From Coriobacteriaceae bacterium (GTDB lineage: Bacteria > Actinomycetota > Coriobacteriia > Coriobacteriales > Eggerthellaceae): DNA of 64,000 bases. Below the pieces are notes generated by a model that searched no databases, was not told where the DNA came from, and saw nothing but the letters and a program-made list of their open reading frames with translations. The stretch is from NCBI GenBank assembly GCA_015062685.1, contig SUUE01000001.1, positions 85,704 through 149,703 of the forward strand. The letters run 5' to 3'. The stretch's first letter is position 1. The number at the start of each line of letters is the position of its first letter. The position numbers and the translations under genes are program-made. This document shows positions 1 through 9,433 of this stretch, in pieces.

Positions 1-2008
1 TGTTGCCGAGGATGTCGCCTTCGCGCCTCAGCGAGAGGTCGTAGGACGCGAGCTCGAAGCCGTCGTCCGTGCGCTCCATGGCCGACAGCCTGTCGAGGGC
101 GCTCTCCTTCCGCGTGCCGGAAATGAGGTGAACCTCCCCCGGCAGGCCGCCGCGCCCTACGCGCCCGCGCAGCTGGTGGAGCTGCGACAAGCCGAACCTA
201 TCGGCGTCTTCCACGATCATGACCGTCGCATTGGGCACGTCGACGCCCACCTCGATGACGGTCGTCGCCACGAGCACGTCCACCTCGCCTGCCCTGAAGC
301 GGGACATGACGTCTTCCTTCTCCGCCGCCGAGAGCTTGCCGTGAACGAGCCCCACGACGTTATCGGTGAACACCTTGGCCTGGAGGAACGCCGCCTCGCT
401 CTCCGCGGCGCGCGCGTTGCCGCCCGCCATGTCCTCGTCGCCCTCGATCACGATGTCGGCATACTCGTACGCGTCGTCCTCTTCGGACGGCTTCGTTTTC
501 TTCTTGCCGTCGTCGCTTCGCTTCTCGCCCACGAGCGGGCACACGACGTAGACCTGCTCGCCGCGCGCGCACGCGGCGCGCGCGGCATCGTAGGCTTTGC
601 CCTTGTCTGAGAGCGTGTGCAGGAACGTCTTTCGCGGCGCGGTGGCGTTCGGCCGTTCCTTGATGTAGGAGAGCGACAGGTTTCCGAAGAGAGCGAGCGC
701 CAACGTGCGCGGGATGGGCGTTGCGGTGAGGAAGAGCGCGTCGGGGCACTCCCCTTTCGCGATGAGACCCGCGCGCTGCTCGACGCCGAAGCGTTGCTGC
801 TCGTCTATTACGACGAGCGTGCAGTTCCTGGCGGCCACGTCCGGCTCCAGGAGGGCATGCGTCCCGAAGAGCACGTCGATGCTCCCTTCGGCGAACGCGG
901 CGATGGCCTTCTCGCGCTCCTCCGGCATGGTTGAGCCGGTCAGCAGCGCCGATGTGACGCCCGCGCCCTCGAGAATCGGGCCCAGGCTCGCCGCATGCTG
1001 GCGCGCGAGGATCTCGGTCGGGGCCATGAAGAGCGCTTGACCGCCTGAGTCAGCCGCGCACGCGAGCGCGAACGCGGCAACGATGGTCTTGCCCGTGCCG
1101 ACGTCGCCGAGCAGCATGTGGTTTGCCGCCTTGGGCGCCGCCATGCGGCCCAGGATGTCGTCGCGCGCCGCAGCCTGCTCCCCCGTCAGCTCGAAGGGGA
1201 CAGCGCCCGCAAGGGCCTTCACGCGCGGGCCGTCCGAAACGTGCTGCACGGCTGTCTTGCCCGCGCTCCTCTCCGAAGAGTCGCGCATGAGCATGAGCTC
1301 GAGCAGCAGGATCTCCTCGTAGGCGAGGCGCCGGCGCGCTTCCTCCTGCTCCTGCATGGAGTGCGGAAAGTGGATGCACGACAGGGCCTGGTTGCGGCTC
1401 ATGAGACGGTACTTGACGCGCAGCGGCAGCGGTAACGGGTCGATGACGCCCTGCACCTCCTCGAGCGCGTTCGAGACGAGGCGCCTCATGAGGCCCGCCT
1501 TGATGGCTCCAGTGAGCGGGTGCACGGGGATGATCATGCCGTGGAAACCGGCGTCGGCCTCCAGCTGCTCGATGTAGGGGTTCGTCATGCGCTTGAAGCC
1601 GTAGTCGAACTCCACCTTGCCCGATACCGCTACCGTCATCCCCTTGGACAGCTGGTCCATGAGCCAAGGCTGCCTGAACGCGGTGACCATGAGGGTGCCG
1701 CTCTCGTCCACGAGCGTTATCTCGACGAGCGGAAGGTTGGGCCTCGGGCGCTTGAGCTTCATGTCGTGGATGCTCGCGCGGATGGTGCACGCCTCGCCGA
1801 TGACCGAGGTTGCCACCGTCTTGACCTGAGACATGTCAATGTATCTGCGCGGGAAGTTGCCCACGAGATCGCGCACGGTCGTGATGCCGAGTTTGCCGAG
1901 CGCCTGCGCCCTCTTGGGGCTGACCATGTTCACCTTCGTGACGGGCGTGTCCAGGGCGAGCGTGGCCTGCAGGCGGTCTACGGGGGGCTTGTTCTTCTTG
2001 TCTGCCAT
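1..2008 (-). CDS. recG: ATP-dependent DNA helicase RecG (C-terminus runs off window start)
   Basis: Minus-strand frame starting at ATG 2008 translates MADKKNKPPVDRLQATLALDTPVTKVNMVSPKRAQALGKLGITTVRDLVGNFPRRYIDMS..., with LLGDVGTGKTIVAAFA (Walker A), VVIDEQQRFGVEQR and FLTATPIPRTLAL helicase motifs. Missing from the ORF track because it is open at the window edge. Confidence 0.93.
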   Translation of the reverse strand, partial: MADKKNKPPVDRLQATLALDTPVTKVNMVSPKRAQALGKLGITTVRDLVGNFPRRYIDMSQVKTVATSVIGEACTIRASIHDMKLKRPRPNLPLVEITLVDESGTLMVTAFRQPWLMDQLSKGMTVAVSGKVEFDYGFKRMTNPYIEQLEADAGFHGMIIPVHPLTGAIKAGLMRRLVSNALEEVQGVIDPLPLPLRVKYRLMSRNQALSCIHFPHSMQEQEEARRRLAYEEILLLELMLMRDSSERSAGKTAVQHVSDGPRVKALAGAVPFELTGEQAAARDDILGRMAAPKAANHMLLGDVGTGKTIVAAFALACAADSGGQALFMAPTEILARQHAASLGPILEGAGVTSALLTGSTMPEEREKAIAAFAEGSIDVLFGTHALLEPDVAARNCTLVVIDEQQRFGVEQRAGLIAKGECPDALFLTATPIPRTLALALFGNLSLSYIKERPNATAPRKTFLHTLSDKGKAYDAARAACARGEQVYVVCPLVGEKRSDDGKKKTKPSEEDDAYEYADIVIEGDEDMAGGNARAAESEAAFLQAKVFTDNVVGLVHGKLSAAEKEDVMSRFRAGEVDVLVATTVIEVGVDVPNATVMIVEDADRFGLSQLHQLRGRVGRGGLPGEVHLISGTRKESALDRLSAMERTDDGFELASYDLSLRREGDILGN

Positions 2009-2057
2009 GCGCCATACTTTACCAGCAATTCCAGTGCCGAAGGGTTACTATGTAACC

Positions 2058-2849
2058 ATGAAATCGCATACGTTTACATTCATGGGAACGGGAGCCGGCT
2101 GCGGCGTTCCAGCTTTCTTCTGCGATTGCCCCGCTTGCGAGGAGGCGCGCCGCAACCCCCGCGCGCGCCGCGGCGATTGCGGCGTCATGGTTACGGGCGA
2201 AACGCGCACGCTCATCGACACGCCGCCCGACATCCGCCAGTACTTCCTCCGCGAGGGCGTGAGCTACGTGGACGACCTCGTGTTCACGCACTGGCACTAC
2301 GACCACGTGGGAGGCCTGGGCGAGCTGGAGTACATGGTGCAACTCAAGACGAAGGCCCCGCTGGCCACCTATGCGAGCCCGTATACGCTCGAGAGCATCG
2401 GGCGCGAGTTCGGCTACATGATGTACTGCCTCGCGACCTCCCCCGTCGAGCCGTTCGATACGTTCGCGATCGACGGCGTGCGCTACACGGCGCTTCCCGT
2501 GAAGCACGCGCCGGGCACGTACGGCTACCTCATCGAGACCGCCGACACCAAGCTGTTCTATGCGAGCGACACGGGCGCGCTACCGCCCGAGACGCGCGAG
2601 GCCGTGCGCGGGGTGGACATCCTAGCCATGGACGCCACATATTGGAAGCACAACGGATACCCCGAGAGCCACCACAGTATCCAGGAATGCATCGAGGAGG
2701 GGCTCGAACTCGATGCGGGCAAGGTGTACCTGACGCACATGTGCATGCACTACGCCGAGCCGATCACGCTTGCCGAGCTCGAGGAATACCTCAAGCAGTA
2801 CGAGGGGCGCGTCGAACCCGCGGCCGACGGCCTCTCCTTCGCGATCTAG
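2058..2849 (+). CDS. MBL-fold metallohydrolase, PhnP-like
   Basis: MKSHTFTFMGTGAGCGVPAFFCDCPACEEARRNPR... with THWHYDHVGG metal-binding motif; internal ATG of ORF 1833..2849. Confidence 0.85.
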   Translation: MKSHTFTFMGTGAGCGVPAFFCDCPACEEARRNPRARRGDCGVMVTGETRTLIDTPPDIRQYFLREGVSYVDDLVFTHWHYDHVGGLGELEYMVQLKTKAPLATYASPYTLESIGREFGYMMYCLATSPVEPFDTFAIDGVRYTALPVKHAPGTYGYLIETADTKLFYASDTGALPPETREAVRGVDILAMDATYWKHNGYPESHHSIQECIEEGLELDAGKVYLTHMCMHYAEPITLAELEEYLKQYEGRVEPAADGLSFAI

Positions 2850-2850
2850 C

Positions 2851-3489
2851 ATGGTCGAGCTCGTAGAAACCCCCGAGGGCCTCACGCTGACGGATGGCGA
2901 AATGAGCATCCGGGGTGATTTCTCCCGGCTCCTCCCCCGTCTAGGAGCCAGCAAGCTTGGCCGCGAGCTGCTCGTGAAAGCGGCAAAGATCAAGGGCAAT
3001 CCCGCGCCATTGGCCGTTGACGCCACCGCCGGCCTTGGGGAGGATTCATTCCTTCTCGCCGCCGCGGGTTTCGAGGTCACGCTGTTCGAGCGCAACGCGA
3101 CGATCGCGGCGCTGCTCGAGGACGCCATGAAGCGCGCGGAGCTCGACCCGGCGCTCTCCGGTCCCGTATCGAGGATGAAGCTCGTGCCGGACGATTCGGT
3201 CGAGGGGCTCAGATCGTTGTCGACCACGCCGGACATCGTGTTCCTCGACCCGATGTTCCCGGAGAAGCGCAAGAGCTCGTCGGTCAAGAAGAAGCTCCAG
3301 CTGCTCCAGCAGCTGGAGGAACCGTGCGACGACGAACGCGAGCTCTTCGAGGCGGCAAAGAATGCGAACCCGCTCAAAATCGTCGTGAAGCGCCCGCTCA
3401 AGGGGCCATTCCTCGCGAACGAGAAACCGAGCCACAGCTTGTCCGGCAAAGCCGTGCGCTACGATTGCTACGCCTTCGCGCGCCGTTGA
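2851..3489 (+). CDS. RsmJ-like class I SAM-dependent rRNA methyltransferase
   Basis: PLAVDATAGLGEDSFLLAAAGFEVTLFERN SAM motif and DIVFLDPMFPEKRKSS catalytic motif; ATG directly follows the preceding stop. Confidence 0.8.
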   Translation: MVELVETPEGLTLTDGEMSIRGDFSRLLPRLGASKLGRELLVKAAKIKGNPAPLAVDATAGLGEDSFLLAAAGFEVTLFERNATIAALLEDAMKRAELDPALSGPVSRMKLVPDDSVEGLRSLSTTPDIVFLDPMFPEKRKSSSVKKKLQLLQQLEEPCDDERELFEAAKNANPLKIVVKRPLKGPFLANEKPSHSLSGKAVRYDCYAFARR

Positions 3490-3552
3490 CGCAATCGCTG
3501 TTTCACTTCACGCCCTCTTCCTGTACAATGCTCGAGCGCTCGGATGAGTCGG

Positions 3553-3645
3553 GCGCCGGGGAGCTCGCGCAATGCGTGCTGAGAGGAAGCGTATGGCCGC
3601 TTCGACCCGAAGTACCTGATGCGGATAATGCCGCCGGAGGGAGCA
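3553..3645 (+). promoter_or_regulatory. TPP riboswitch (thi box)
   Basis: GGGGAGC...GTGCTGAGAGG...CGACCCGAAGTACCTGATGCGGATAATGCCGCCGGAGGGAGCA matches the thi-box core (CTGAGA; ACCTGATnnGGnTAATGCCnGCGnAGGGA), immediately upstream of a CytX-like transporter. Confidence 0.93.
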
Positions 3646-3648
3646 GAT

Positions 3649-4860
3649 ATGCCAAGCCATGCCAATAATCGATCTCTGTCCACGCCCGTTCTGGGCCTTA
3701 TCTGGTTCGGGGCCTCGGTTTCACTCGCCGAAATCCTAACCGGAACGTTCTTCGCGCCGCTCGGCCTCGAGCTGGGACTTGCCGCCATCTTGCTAGGCCA
3801 CGTCATAGGAGGCGCGCTCTTCGCGCTCGTGGCGTACGTGAGCGCCAAGACCGGCACGTCGGCGATGGGTGCCGCCGCCCGTTCGTTCGGGCGCGCGGGA
3901 GCGGGCGCCTTCTCGATCGCCAACGTCATCCAGCTCGTTGGTTGGACCGCGATCATGGTCGCATCGGGCGGCCTCGCCGCATCGCTTCTCGCCCCGTCGA
4001 TCGGCTTCGCGCCCTGGTGCGGCATCATTGGCGCCCTCATCGTGGCCTGGATAGCCATCGGCGTTAAGCGCATGGGCAAGGTTCAGTCCATCGCGGCCGC
4101 CCTCTTGTTCGCACTGACGGTCATCGTGAGCTTCACCGTGTTCGAGTTCTCTCAAGCGACGGTCCCCGCCGAAGAAAGCGCGCTCACGTTCGGGGCAGCC
4201 GTCGAGCTCGCCGTAGCCATGCCCTTGTCATGGCTTCCCGTCGTGGGCGATTACGTTCGCGAGGCGAAGAGCCCGAAGGCCGGCGTGGCCGCTTCGACGG
4301 CGCTGTATTTCATCGGGAGCTGCTGGATGTTCGTGATCGGTTTGGGTTGCGCACTGTTCGCGGGTTCCAACGATATCGCCACCGTGCTCGGGGCGAGCGG
4401 CATGGGAATCGTCGGCCTGCTCGTCGTCGTATTCTCCACGGTCACCACGACGTTCCTCGACGCGCAGTCAGCAGGCGTTTCCGCCAAGGGCATCGCGTCT
4501 TCGCTGGATGAGCGCGCCGTCGGCATCGCAGCCGCCATCGTGGGAACCGTCCTGGCCATCTTCGCCCCCGTTAACGACTTCGAGGGCTTCCTCTACCTTA
4601 TAGGCTCGGTCTTCGCCCCCATGGCGGCCATCGTCTGTGTGGACTTCTTCATCCTCCACCGCGATGCGTCGAGCTCGAAAGTTGATGTGCGCAACATCGT
4701 CCTCTGGGTGTGCGGCTTCGCCCTCTACCGCCTCTCCCTCACCTGGGACCTCCCCTGCGGCAACACCCTACCCGTCATGGTTATCATCGCGATCGCAGCC
4801 ATAGCCGTAGACGCAGTAGCGAAGTCTCGCGCCAGAAGCCTAGCAAGCCAAACGGAATAG
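3649..4860 (+). CDS. cytX: CytX-like hydroxymethylpyrimidine/NCS1-type transporter
   Basis: MPSHANNRSLSTPVLGLIWFGASVSLAEILTGTFFAPLGLELGLAAILLGHVIGG...; multi-TM; downstream of TPP riboswitch. Confidence 0.85.
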   Translation: MPSHANNRSLSTPVLGLIWFGASVSLAEILTGTFFAPLGLELGLAAILLGHVIGGALFALVAYVSAKTGTSAMGAAARSFGRAGAGAFSIANVIQLVGWTAIMVASGGLAASLLAPSIGFAPWCGIIGALIVAWIAIGVKRMGKVQSIAAALLFALTVIVSFTVFEFSQATVPAEESALTFGAAVELAVAMPLSWLPVVGDYVREAKSPKAGVAASTALYFIGSCWMFVIGLGCALFAGSNDIATVLGASGMGIVGLLVVVFSTVTTTFLDAQSAGVSAKGIASSLDERAVGIAAAIVGTVLAIFAPVNDFEGFLYLIGSVFAPMAAIVCVDFFILHRDASSSKVDVRNIVLWVCGFALYRLSLTWDLPCGNTLPVMVIIAIAAIAVDAVAKSRARSLASQTE

Positions 4861-4900
4861 CAAGAAAAGATAAAGAACAAGCGCCTCATCTCGCACTAAG

Positions 4901-5042
4901 CCTCGTGTTGAACCCGGCTGCGGGCTACGCTCGCCGCGTCGTCGCTTCGAGCTAACTTTTCCGCCAAGGGCGGGCGGAAAAGTGGATCTCTCAGCTCCTT
5001 TGGCTTGACCTCGCTTCGCCCGCAGCCGGGTTCAACACGAGG
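4901..5042. repeat. Long palindromic (MITE-like) element, copy 1
   Basis: 25-bp perfect terminal inverted repeats CCTCGTGTTGAACCCGGCTGCGGGC (4901-4925) / GCCCGCAGCCGGGTTCAACACGAGG (5018-5042). Confidence 0.85.
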
Positions 5043-5102
5043 CGGAACGCGCCCCTACAGGAAATCGCGGCTGGCAAGGGCACTCCCGTTGATAAAAGTG
5101 CA

Positions 5103-5160
5103 CGCAACCCCCGATCTCGTGCATTTCGCCCTCGCCGAATGCACGAGATTGGGGGTTGCG
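5103..5160. repeat. Hairpin repeat A, copy 1
   Basis: CGCAACCCCCGATCTCGTGCATTTCG ccctcg CCGAATGCACGAGATTGGGGGTTGCG near-perfect dyad. Confidence 0.85.
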
Positions 5161-5264
5161 CGTAGTTTTCAACGATACCCAGCGGAAGCTCTCAATTCGC
5201 CTTCAGCGAAACACCTGGTCAAGGGCACGTATGAAATCGAAGCTGTGATTCTGTTCCCGAAGAA

Positions 5265-5334
5265 CTGCGCGCGACCCCCGATTTGGTGCATTTCGCCCTC
5301 GCCAAATGCACGAGATTGGGGGTTGGGCGCAGTT
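5265..5334. repeat. Hairpin repeat A, copy 2
   Basis: ACTGCGCGCGACCCCCGATTTGGTGCATTTCG...CCAAATGCACGAGATTGGGGGTTGGGCGCAGT; same family as 5103-5160. Confidence 0.8.
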
Positions 5335-5489
5335 TTGCTGTAGGAGAATAAATGTGGCAGGAGCCGTTCAAGGTATCGAGAGCGCCGATCACGACGCGAG
5401 TCGGACACGCGGAGCGCACCCCTACAGGATATCTCGGGGAGCGAATGGGCGGCGAGGTCAGGCGCCACTGCTCATTCCCGATAAAGCAG

Positions 5490-5629
5490 CCTCGTGTTGA
5501 ACCCGGTCGCGGGCGAAGCGAGGTCAAGCCAAAGGAGGAGCGAAATCCACTTTTCGCCTGTACTTGGCGAAAAGTTAGTTCGCGACGACGACGCGTCGAG
5601 CGAAGCCTGCGGCCGGGTTCAACACGGGG
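5490..5629. repeat. Long palindromic (MITE-like) element, copy 2, core inverted
   Basis: CCTCGTGTTGAACCCGG (5490-5506) / CCGGGTTCAACACGGGG (5613-5629); interior is approximately the reverse complement of the copy-1 interior. Confidence 0.82.
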
Positions 5630-5693
5630 CGGACGCGCGGAGCGCGCCCCTACATGACGTTTCGGAGCTTATACCGGAAAGCCTCTGCAAAAC

Positions 5694-5721
5694 AAAGGCG
5701 CCCGATTGCTCGGGCGCCTTT
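5694..5721 (-). terminator. Rho-independent terminator of EF-G-like gene
   Basis: AAAGGCGCCCGA ttgc TCGGGCGCCTTT dyad just past the stop at 5744, T-rich on the minus strand. Confidence 0.8.
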
Positions 5722-5743
5722 CTCGTTCGCTGAAAGCTCGGCG

Positions 5744-7825
5744 TTAGTTGCCAGCAGCGCGGGCGGCTTGGTACTCATCGACGAGCTTCTTTTGCACGTC
5801 TCCGGGCACCTGCTCGTAGCCGTTGATCTCGATGGTGTAGCTGCCCTGACCGCGGGTCATGGAGCGCAGGTCGCGCGTGTAGTTGACCACCTCGGCGTAA
5901 GGCGCGCGCATGATGATGACCGTCTCGCCCGCATCTGCAGCCTCGGTGCCCACGATGCGGCCTCGGCGCGTGGAGATGTCGCCCATGACGGCGCCCGCGA
6001 ACTCGTCGGTCACGGTTACGCGCAGGTCGGCCATCGGCTCGAGGATCACCGGGTTGGCTTTCTCGCAGCATGCGCGGAAACCGATGCGCGCAGCCGTCTT
6101 GAACGCCATTTCGTTGGAGTCGACGGAGTGGTAGGAACCGTCGAACACGGTGCACTTGATGTCCTCCATCGGATAGCCGGCCAGGAAACCCTCGACCATG
6201 GCGTCTTGGACGCCCTTGTCGACGGCGGGGATCAGGCCGCCGGGGATGGCGCCGCCCTTGATCTCGTCCACGAACTCGTAGCCCATGCCGGTGTTCGGCT
6301 CGAGGCGCAGCCAGCAATCGCCGAACTGGCCGGAACCGCCGGTCTGCTTCTTGTGACGGCCCTGGGCCTCAGCCTTGGCGCGGATGGTCTCGCGGTATGG
6401 GATGCGAACGGGGATGAGCTTGGCCTCGACGTTCGCGGCCTCCTTCATGCGGATGAGCAGCGTGTTGATCTGCTCGTCGCCCATCGCGTTGATGATGGTC
6501 TGGTGCGTCTCCTCGTCGCGGCGGATCTGGATGGTGGGATCGGTCTCGGCAGCCCTCGAGAGGAACGTGCCGAGCTTGTCCTCTTCCTTCTTGTTGACCG
6601 CTTCGATGGCCACCGGGTAAAGCGGCGTCGGGAACGGGATGGGCGCGATGGCAATCTTGCCCGATGCGGAGTACGTGTCGGAGGGGCGCGCCTCGTCGAG
6701 CTTCGGGATGACGATGATGTCGCCGGCCTTGGCCGACTTGACCTCAGTCGATTCCTTGCCCATCATGACGAGCAGCTTGCCCACGCGGTCCTTGTCGCCC
6801 GTGCGCGCATTGATGAGGTCCTGACCCGGCTCGAGCACGCCCGTGAGCACCTTGATGTAGCTCAGGCGGCCGACGAACGCGTCGGCAGTGGTCTTGAAGA
6901 CGAAGCCCGCAGCCTCGCCGTTCTCGTCGATCTTGATCTTGTCGCCGTTCTCCAGCACGTAGGCCGCATGCTCGCGGGGGTGCGGGAAGAACGTCGCGAT
7001 GTCCTCCATAAGGCCCTGGATGCCCTGCTTGATGATGGTGGAACCGGTGTAGACCGGCACGAAGATGCCCTGGTTGATCGCGTCGTGGATGCACTTCTCG
7101 AGCTCTTCCTGAGTCACTTCCTCGCCCTCGAGGTACTTCATCATGACTTCCTCGTCGGCCTCGGCCACGGCGTCGATCAGCCTCTCGCGAGCTGAGTCGG
7201 CGCGCTCCTGGTATTCTGCCGGGATGTCCTCGATGCGCTCGGCGGTGTCGTCCTTGCCGAAGTAGCGGGCCTTCATGCGGACGACGTCGATGACGCCCTC
7301 GAAGTCGGCCTGCTGGCCAATGGGCAGCGTAACGGGCGAGAGCCTCTTGCCGAAGCGCGCGTGCAGCAGAGCCATGGCGGCGCCGAAGTCGGCGTTCTCG
7401 CGATCTACATGGTTGATGAAGATCGAGCGAGAGATGTTCATCTTCTCGGCCGACTTCCAAAGCTTGGTGGTCATGACCTGAGGGCCGTCGACGGCGTCGA
7501 CGACGAACATGGCCATCTCGGCTGCGTACATGGTGGCGATGGTGTCGCCGATGAAATCGGGGTGACCCGACGTGTCAAGGAGATTGATCTTGTAGTCGTT
7601 GTAGGGAATGGGGGCCACAGACGTGCTGATGGTGAACTTGCGACGAATCTCCTCATCGTCGAAGTCGAGGTACGACTTGCCGTCATGCGTCGTTCCCATG
7701 CGCTGGGTGCGACCCGAGACGAACAGCATCGCCTCTGCAAGAGACGTCTTACCGGCCCCATCTTGGCCGACAAGCGCAATGTTACGAACATGCTCAGGAA
7801 TAGGTGCAGCCATGCAAACCACCAT
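5744..7825 (-). CDS. Elongation factor G-like GTPase (EF-G paralog)
   Basis: NIALVGQDGAGKTSLAEAMLF (G1), DTSGHPDF (G3), EF-G domain IV/V-like C-terminus (GQGSYTIEINGYEQVPGDVQKKLVDEY). Confidence 0.92.
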   Translation of the reverse strand: MVVCMAAPIPEHVRNIALVGQDGAGKTSLAEAMLFVSGRTQRMGTTHDGKSYLDFDDEEIRRKFTISTSVAPIPYNDYKINLLDTSGHPDFIGDTIATMYAAEMAMFVVDAVDGPQVMTTKLWKSAEKMNISRSIFINHVDRENADFGAAMALLHARFGKRLSPVTLPIGQQADFEGVIDVVRMKARYFGKDDTAERIEDIPAEYQERADSARERLIDAVAEADEEVMMKYLEGEEVTQEELEKCIHDAINQGIFVPVYTGSTIIKQGIQGLMEDIATFFPHPREHAAYVLENGDKIKIDENGEAAGFVFKTTADAFVGRLSYIKVLTGVLEPGQDLINARTGDKDRVGKLLVMMGKESTEVKSAKAGDIIVIPKLDEARPSDTYSASGKIAIAPIPFPTPLYPVAIEAVNKKEEDKLGTFLSRAAETDPTIQIRRDEETHQTIINAMGDEQINTLLIRMKEAANVEAKLIPVRIPYRETIRAKAEAQGRHKKQTGGSGQFGDCWLRLEPNTGMGYEFVDEIKGGAIPGGLIPAVDKGVQDAMVEGFLAGYPMEDIKCTVFDGSYHSVDSNEMAFKTAARIGFRACCEKANPVILEPMADLRVTVTDEFAGAVMGDISTRRGRIVGTEAADAGETVIIMRAPYAEVVNYTRDLRSMTRGQGSYTIEINGYEQVPGDVQKKLVDEYQAARAAGN

Positions 7826-7941
7826 CTTTCATCCGAGGGCTTAGCCCGTTAACAGATAAAACACAGTTTATCCGATTTTTGGTCAAATTTGCCCAGAATC
7901 GGAAATCGTCTGCATGGCTGTTTTTGGCGTTCTACGAGCCT

Positions 7942-9240
7942 TTATGCAAGTTCGGCCTGGATGCGCTTCGTACGCTCCACGACCTCGGACTTAACGCGCT
8001 CGATGTCGATCTTCGGCCACGACCCGTCGCGGTAGACCACCTCGCCGTCGCACATGGTGAGCACGACGTCGGAGCCGTGTCCCGCATACACCACGTTGGT
8101 CAGCATGTCGTTGACGGGGCACCACGACGTGCCGCTCACGTCCAGCACGCAGAGGTCCGCCTTAAAGCCCTCCTTCAGGAGGCCGCAGTCCTCGCGCCCC
8201 TGCGCCAAGGCGCCCGCCCTCGTGGCCGCGTTGAGCGCCTGCTTGGGCGTGATGAGCGTCGGATCGAGCTGGCTGCCCTTCGGGAGGAGCGCCATGAGGT
8301 ACATGTCCTGGAACATGTCGTGGTTGTTGTTGGAAGCCATGCCGTCGGTGCCGAGTGCGACGTTCACGCCCGCGTCGATCATCTTCGCGACGGGTGCGAA
8401 ACCGCTCGAGAGCTTCATGTTGGAAGCGGGGTTGTGCGCAACCGTCACTCCATGCTTCGCGAGGATGGCGATGTCGTCATCGTCCACCCACACGCAATGG
8501 GCGGCGATGGCCGGCACGTCGAACGCACCGAGCGACTCGAGCCACTGCACGGGCGACATGCCGTCGTGCCTCTCGCGGCAGCCGGCAACCTCGGATTCGG
8601 TTTCGGATACGTGCACGTGCATGCGCGCGTTGTTGGCCTTGGCCCAATCGAACACGCTCTTAGCGGTAACGTCGTTGTTGGTGTACTCGGCATGGATGCA
8701 GCCCTCGAACTTGATGCGGCCACCCGCCATGCCGTCCACGTTGGCCACGCCGTCCTCCATTTCGGAGAAGACGTCGTATTCCTGAATCGGCTTCGGCTCG
8801 AACGCAATGGGCGACGTGCAAAGGTTGGCCTTCATGCCGATCTCGTCGACGGCCTTCGCGCGCGCGGGCGTATGGTAATACATGTCGGAGAAGCTCACGA
8901 CGCCGTAGCGGAGCATCTCGGCACCGGCGAGCAGCGTGGCCCAGTAATTGTCCTCGCCCGTCATCTTGCCCTCGAACGGCCAGCATTTCTGCTCGAGCCA
9001 CGCCTGCAACGGGAGGTTCTCCGCATAGCCGCGCAGTAACGTCATGGGCGCATGGGAATGCGCGTTGTAGAACGCGGACATGAGCATCTTGCCGGAACCG
9101 TCGTAGACCTCGCCGTACCGGGCAGCATCAGCGGGCTCCTCTGCTCCGATGTAGTCGATGGCATCCCCCAGGATGCCGACCCACTGATGCTCCTTGTAGT
9201 CGAGGCTCTCGTCGATGATCGCTATGTCCTTGAACAGCAT
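7942..9240 (-). CDS. Amidohydrolase, MtaD/SAH-deaminase-like
   Basis: NAHSHAPMTLLRGYAENLPLQAWLEQKCWPFE, HVHVSETESEV, AHCVWVDDDDIAIL, LGTDGMASNNNHDMF. Confidence 0.9.
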   Translation of the reverse strand: MLFKDIAIIDESLDYKEHQWVGILGDAIDYIGAEEPADAARYGEVYDGSGKMLMSAFYNAHSHAPMTLLRGYAENLPLQAWLEQKCWPFEGKMTGEDNYWATLLAGAEMLRYGVVSFSDMYYHTPARAKAVDEIGMKANLCTSPIAFEPKPIQEYDVFSEMEDGVANVDGMAGGRIKFEGCIHAEYTNNDVTAKSVFDWAKANNARMHVHVSETESEVAGCRERHDGMSPVQWLESLGAFDVPAIAAHCVWVDDDDIAILAKHGVTVAHNPASNMKLSSGFAPVAKMIDAGVNVALGTDGMASNNNHDMFQDMYLMALLPKGSQLDPTLITPKQALNAATRAGALAQGREDCGLLKEGFKADLCVLDVSGTSWCPVNDMLTNVVYAGHGSDVVLTMCDGEVVYRDGSWPKIDIERVKSEVVERTKRIQAELA

Positions 9241-9433
9241 GTGGCCGTCTCCTTTCGTTCGGTATGCCCCTAATTATAAGATGATGTCATACATTCTATT
9301 TGGAAATCTTCGATTGGATGGACGCGCGGAGCGCGCCCCTACGGGCAACCGCCAATCACACGAGCGCGCACGTAGCGCGCTCCTACAAGTGGTATCATGC
9401 GCTCTGTTCAAACGAGATGAGAGAGAGGCATCT

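Noticed and set aside
1520-2866. 448-aa plus ORF across recG and the MBL hydrolase
   Set aside because: Wrong frame across two real genes.
5654-7195. 513-aa plus ORF opposite the EF-G-like gene
   Set aside because: Shadow ORF; no domain and no RBS.
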